From positions 1-6,148 of the forward strand of contig CALDZQ010000354.1 in assembly GCA_937944035.1 (NCBI GenBank): a DNA stretch of 6,148 nt. The letters run 5' to 3'. The translations under genes were made by a program, and so were the position numbers. Below the pieces are notes generated by a model. That model was not told the origin of the DNA, did not search any database, and saw only the letters and a program-made list of their open reading frames with translations. Shown in pieces: positions 4,301 through 6,148 of this stretch (within the stretch, counting starts at the first letter, position 1; each line of letters starts with the position of its first letter). This stretch comes from an uncultured Neomegalonema sp. (GTDB taxonomy: Bacteria; Pseudomonadota; Alphaproteobacteria; Rhodobacterales; Rhodobacteraceae).

Positions 4301-6148
4301 CTAAATCCCGCGCGCCGCCGCACCCACCAGTGCGTTTGTCCCGCCCAGAAGCTGCGTCAGGGTGCGGCTCCAGTTCGTTACAGGCTGCGGTGTGACATAC
4401 AGAATATCGTCGGGGCGCATCTTAAACACCGTCGCCGCCGCCATATTGGCGATGTTGCGCGCATCCAGTTTGAACACGTACACTTTCGGGCGCTTGCCCT
4501 CGGTGTAGTCGGTGCGGATCACATGGATACCACCCGGATTGCCGGTAACAGGGTCAAAGCCCTGCGCCTGATACAACGCGTCGGCCAGGCTCATCGATTG
4601 CCCGTAAGGCATCGGCACGCGCATGTTTTTATCAACCTCGCCCGCCACGAACACATGGTCGCGTTCCAGCGCCCCGATCCGCTCTTGCGTGTTCAACTGC
4701 GACAGGCCCAGCTGCGCGGCATCGCGTTGTCCCGATTGCGCGCGCAGTGCCTGATCGTCGCGTTGCAGGTCAAATTGCCCGCGCCGGATTTCCAGCTCTT
4801 GTTGGGTGCGCAGCAGGTTTTGCTGGTCGATTTCCAGCGCCGACCGCTCCCGATCCGACCGCGCCTTTTGCAGCTCAAGCGCAACTTGCTCGCGCTGCGC
4901 CCGAAGGGTCTGTAATTCCAGATTCTGCGCTTCGCGTTGATCGCGCAGGCGCTGAAGCTCAAAGGCTTGCGCTTCGCGTTCCGAGCGCGCGCGTTGCAGC
5001 GCGAACTCATCCGATTCCCGTTGAGCGCGGTTGCGGGCGAGGTCAAGCTGCGCGGCCTCCCGCTGAGCGCGTTCACGGGCGATAATCAGCTGGTCGGTCT
5101 CCCGCTGCGCGCGTTCGCGGGTGATAAGCAGTTGATCGGCTTCCCTTTGCGCCCGTTCGCGGGCCAGAAGCAGCTGGTCAGCCTCGCGTTGCGAGCGGCC
5201 TTCCGTCAGCTGAAATTGCAGTTCGGACAGGCGCGCGGCATCGCGGGCTTGCGCCAGTTTTTCCCTCTCAAGTGCAAGCCGTTCCTGTGCGATTTCAAAC
5301 TCAAGCTGATCGCGTTTGTCGCTCAACTGATCCAGCTGAATGCGCTGTTGTGTCAGCGTTTGCTGCGATTCCTGCAACTCGATGCGCTGTTGGTCCAGCT
5401 CGACCGATTTGATCGTTCTGTCCAGCCCCGCATCGCGGGCCTGAACGCCGACGGGGTCAACGATCACGATCCGGTCTCTGTCTCTCAGCCTTGTATGGGA
5501 ACCCGCGTCCCCGTAGGCGACATCCTGAAACGAAACCTTGTAAAGCGTCGTCCCGCTCGTCGCGCTTTCGGTGCGGTAGAGTTCAACGGTCGCGTCATCA
5601 TAAATCTGGTTCGGCCCGCTTGCCTTGAGAACCGCTTGTTGCAGTGTGAGCGGAACCATTGAAATCGGCAGAACGTCCGACCGGATGCTTTTGCCGGAAA
5701 TTGTAAAAAACTGACTGTTGAATTCAGTAATGTTCACAACGGCAATCGGCGCGCGGGCGACTTTTTTCATTTCTGTGAGGACCGCGTCGCGGGCCTCCGT
5801 CACATCAAGGCCTTTGACGGTGATATAGTTCAGGTTCGGGATGAAAATCCGGCCCTGCTGGTCCACCTGATACTGGGTCTGCAAGTCAATACTGCCCAAA
5901 CCGCTGAAGCCGTTGCCCTGATCGGTTTCCGCCGCGTTATACACGGTGAGAATATCACCGGAGCCGATTTTATAGGATTCAATCTCATCAATCGGAAAGC
6001 GCCCCTCGACCACGGAGCGGACGTTGTTAGACTGCGTTGTTGCGCGCGCATCGACAGGTCCGGTCACTTGCGCCAGTTTCGTGGGGGTATACGCGTTCAG
6101 CGGCGTTGCGTCCCCGCGCAGGGCGGATGGGATCGGGCGCGGCTGATA
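4301..6148 (-). CDS. Wza-like polysaccharide export protein (OPX) with long coiled-coil insert, 5' end beyond right edge
   Basis: The frame is open from the right edge to a TAG at 4301 (615 visible residues, numbered here from the edge). A GTG at 6067 could be mistaken for the start, but coding continues upstream (YQPRPIPSALRGDATPLNAY), so the signal peptide, presumably a lipoprotein one, lies outside the window. OPX proteins form the outer-membrane channel that exports capsule or exopolysaccharide. Domains in order: Poly_export (about 53-139, opening YKIGSGDILTVYN with YQVDQQGRIFIP); first SLBB (about 144-232, FFTISGKSIRSDVLP to RLRDRDRIVIV); a charged Gln/Arg/Glu/Leu-rich coiled coil (about 242-495) with ten 14-residue repeats (321-460); second SLBB (about 496-587, HVFVAGEVDKNMRVPM to FKMRPDDILYV); then a short tail from NWSRTLTQLLGG that may be the membrane-spanning helix. 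Wza is about 380 residues; most of the excess is the insert. DUF1499 follows on the same strand. Confidence 0.93.
   Translation of the reverse strand, partial: YQPRPIPSALRGDATPLNAYTPTKLAQVTGPVDARATTQSNNVRSVVEGRFPIDEIESYKIGSGDILTVYNAAETDQGNGFSGLGSIDLQTQYQVDQQGRIFIPNLNYITVKGLDVTEARDAVLTEMKKVARAPIAVVNITEFNSQFFTISGKSIRSDVLPISMVPLTLQQAVLKASGPNQIYDDATVELYRTESATSGTTLYKVSFQDVAYGDAGSHTRLRDRDRIVIVDPVGVQARDAGLDRTIKSVELDQQRIELQESQQTLTQQRIQLDQLSDKRDQLEFEIAQERLALEREKLAQARDAARLSELQFQLTEGRSQREADQLLLARERAQREADQLLITRERAQRETDQLIIARERAQREAAQLDLARNRAQRESDEFALQRARSEREAQAFELQRLRDQREAQNLELQTLRAQREQVALELQKARSDRERSALEIDQQNLLRTQQELEIRRGQFDLQRDDQALRAQSGQRDAAQLGLSQLNTQERIGALERDHVFVAGEVDKNMRVPMPYGQSMSLADALYQAQGFDPVTGNPGGIHVIRTDYTEGKRPKVYVFKLDARNIANMAAATVFKMRPDDILYVTPQPVTNWSRTLTQLLGGTNALVGAAARGI
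4769..5188 (-). repeat. Ten tandem 42-bp repeats coding 14-residue coiled-coil units
   Basis: These lie inside the OPX gene and stay in frame without gaps. Each unit reads R-E-x-x-x-L-x-L-x-x-x-R-x-Q; the first three are READQLLLARERAQ, READQLLITRERAQ and RETDQLIIARERAQ, and later ones drift (REAQNLELQTLRAQ, REQVALELQKARSD), the tenth being RTQQELEIRRGQFD. Fourteen residues equal two heptads, consistent with a continuous coiled coil. By hand count, DNA units 1 and 2 share 31 of 42 bases and units 2 and 3 share 33 of 42, so the array grew by duplication. More degenerate related sequence flanks it on both sides. Confidence 0.9.

Noticed and set aside
4769..5188. Regularly spaced repeats considered as a CRISPR array
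   Set aside because: Units are contiguous 42-bp coding repeats with no unique spacers and remain in one open frame, so they are protein repeats.
4229..5662. Long plus-strand open frames (for example 4229-4915 and 4937-5662) opposite the OPX gene
   Set aside because: They are antisense shadows of a long, GC-rich, repetitive coding region; their translations are Arg/Leu/Gln-rich mirror images of the repeats with no start signals.
4301..6067. GTG at 6067 as the start of the OPX gene
   Set aside because: Coding continues in frame to the window edge with proline-rich sequence typical of a mature exported N-terminus, and a start at 6067 would leave no signal peptide.

Overview
The window is GC-rich, densely coded DNA. 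Its gene families (an outer-membrane polysaccharide export protein, a DUF1499 protein, a divergent LysR/aldolase pair) and codon choice suggest an alphaproteobacterium, probably of the Rhodobacterales type. That placement is a judgement from sequence style, not the result of a search.

Layout, left to right. Positions 1-906 (minus strand) hold most of a metallo-beta-lactamase-fold hydrolase whose C-terminus runs off the left edge. A 231-base non-coding stretch with two inverted repeats follows. Positions 1138-3143 form a self-contained module: a LysR-type regulator (minus strand) and, divergently, a class I aldolase of the dihydrodipicolinate synthase/N-acetylneuraminate lyase (DHDPS/NAL) superfamily (plus strand). 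They share a 101-base control region with two perfect inverted repeats. The aldolase keeps the Schiff-base lysine and catalytic tyrosine but lacks the arginine typical of true DapA, so it is more likely a catabolic aldolase or dehydratase regulated by its LysR neighbour than a lysine-biosynthesis enzyme.

Positions 3263-6148 are all minus-strand envelope genes, in transcription order: a 5'-truncated Wza-like polysaccharide export protein (OPX), a small DUF1499 membrane-anchored protein, and a 91-residue secreted protein followed by a strong intrinsic terminator. Ribosome binding sites fix the starts of the last two. They may be co-transcribed or may be separate units, because the gaps (92 and 157 bases) contain hairpins but no clear U-tract terminator.

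The most unusual item is the OPX protein. Its two SLBB domains are separated by about 250 residues of charged, predicted coiled-coil sequence. Within this lie ten uninterrupted 14-residue (42-bp) tandem repeats of the form R-E-x-x-x-L-x-L-x-x-x-R-x-Q. This would place a long helical rod or collar in the middle of an export channel.
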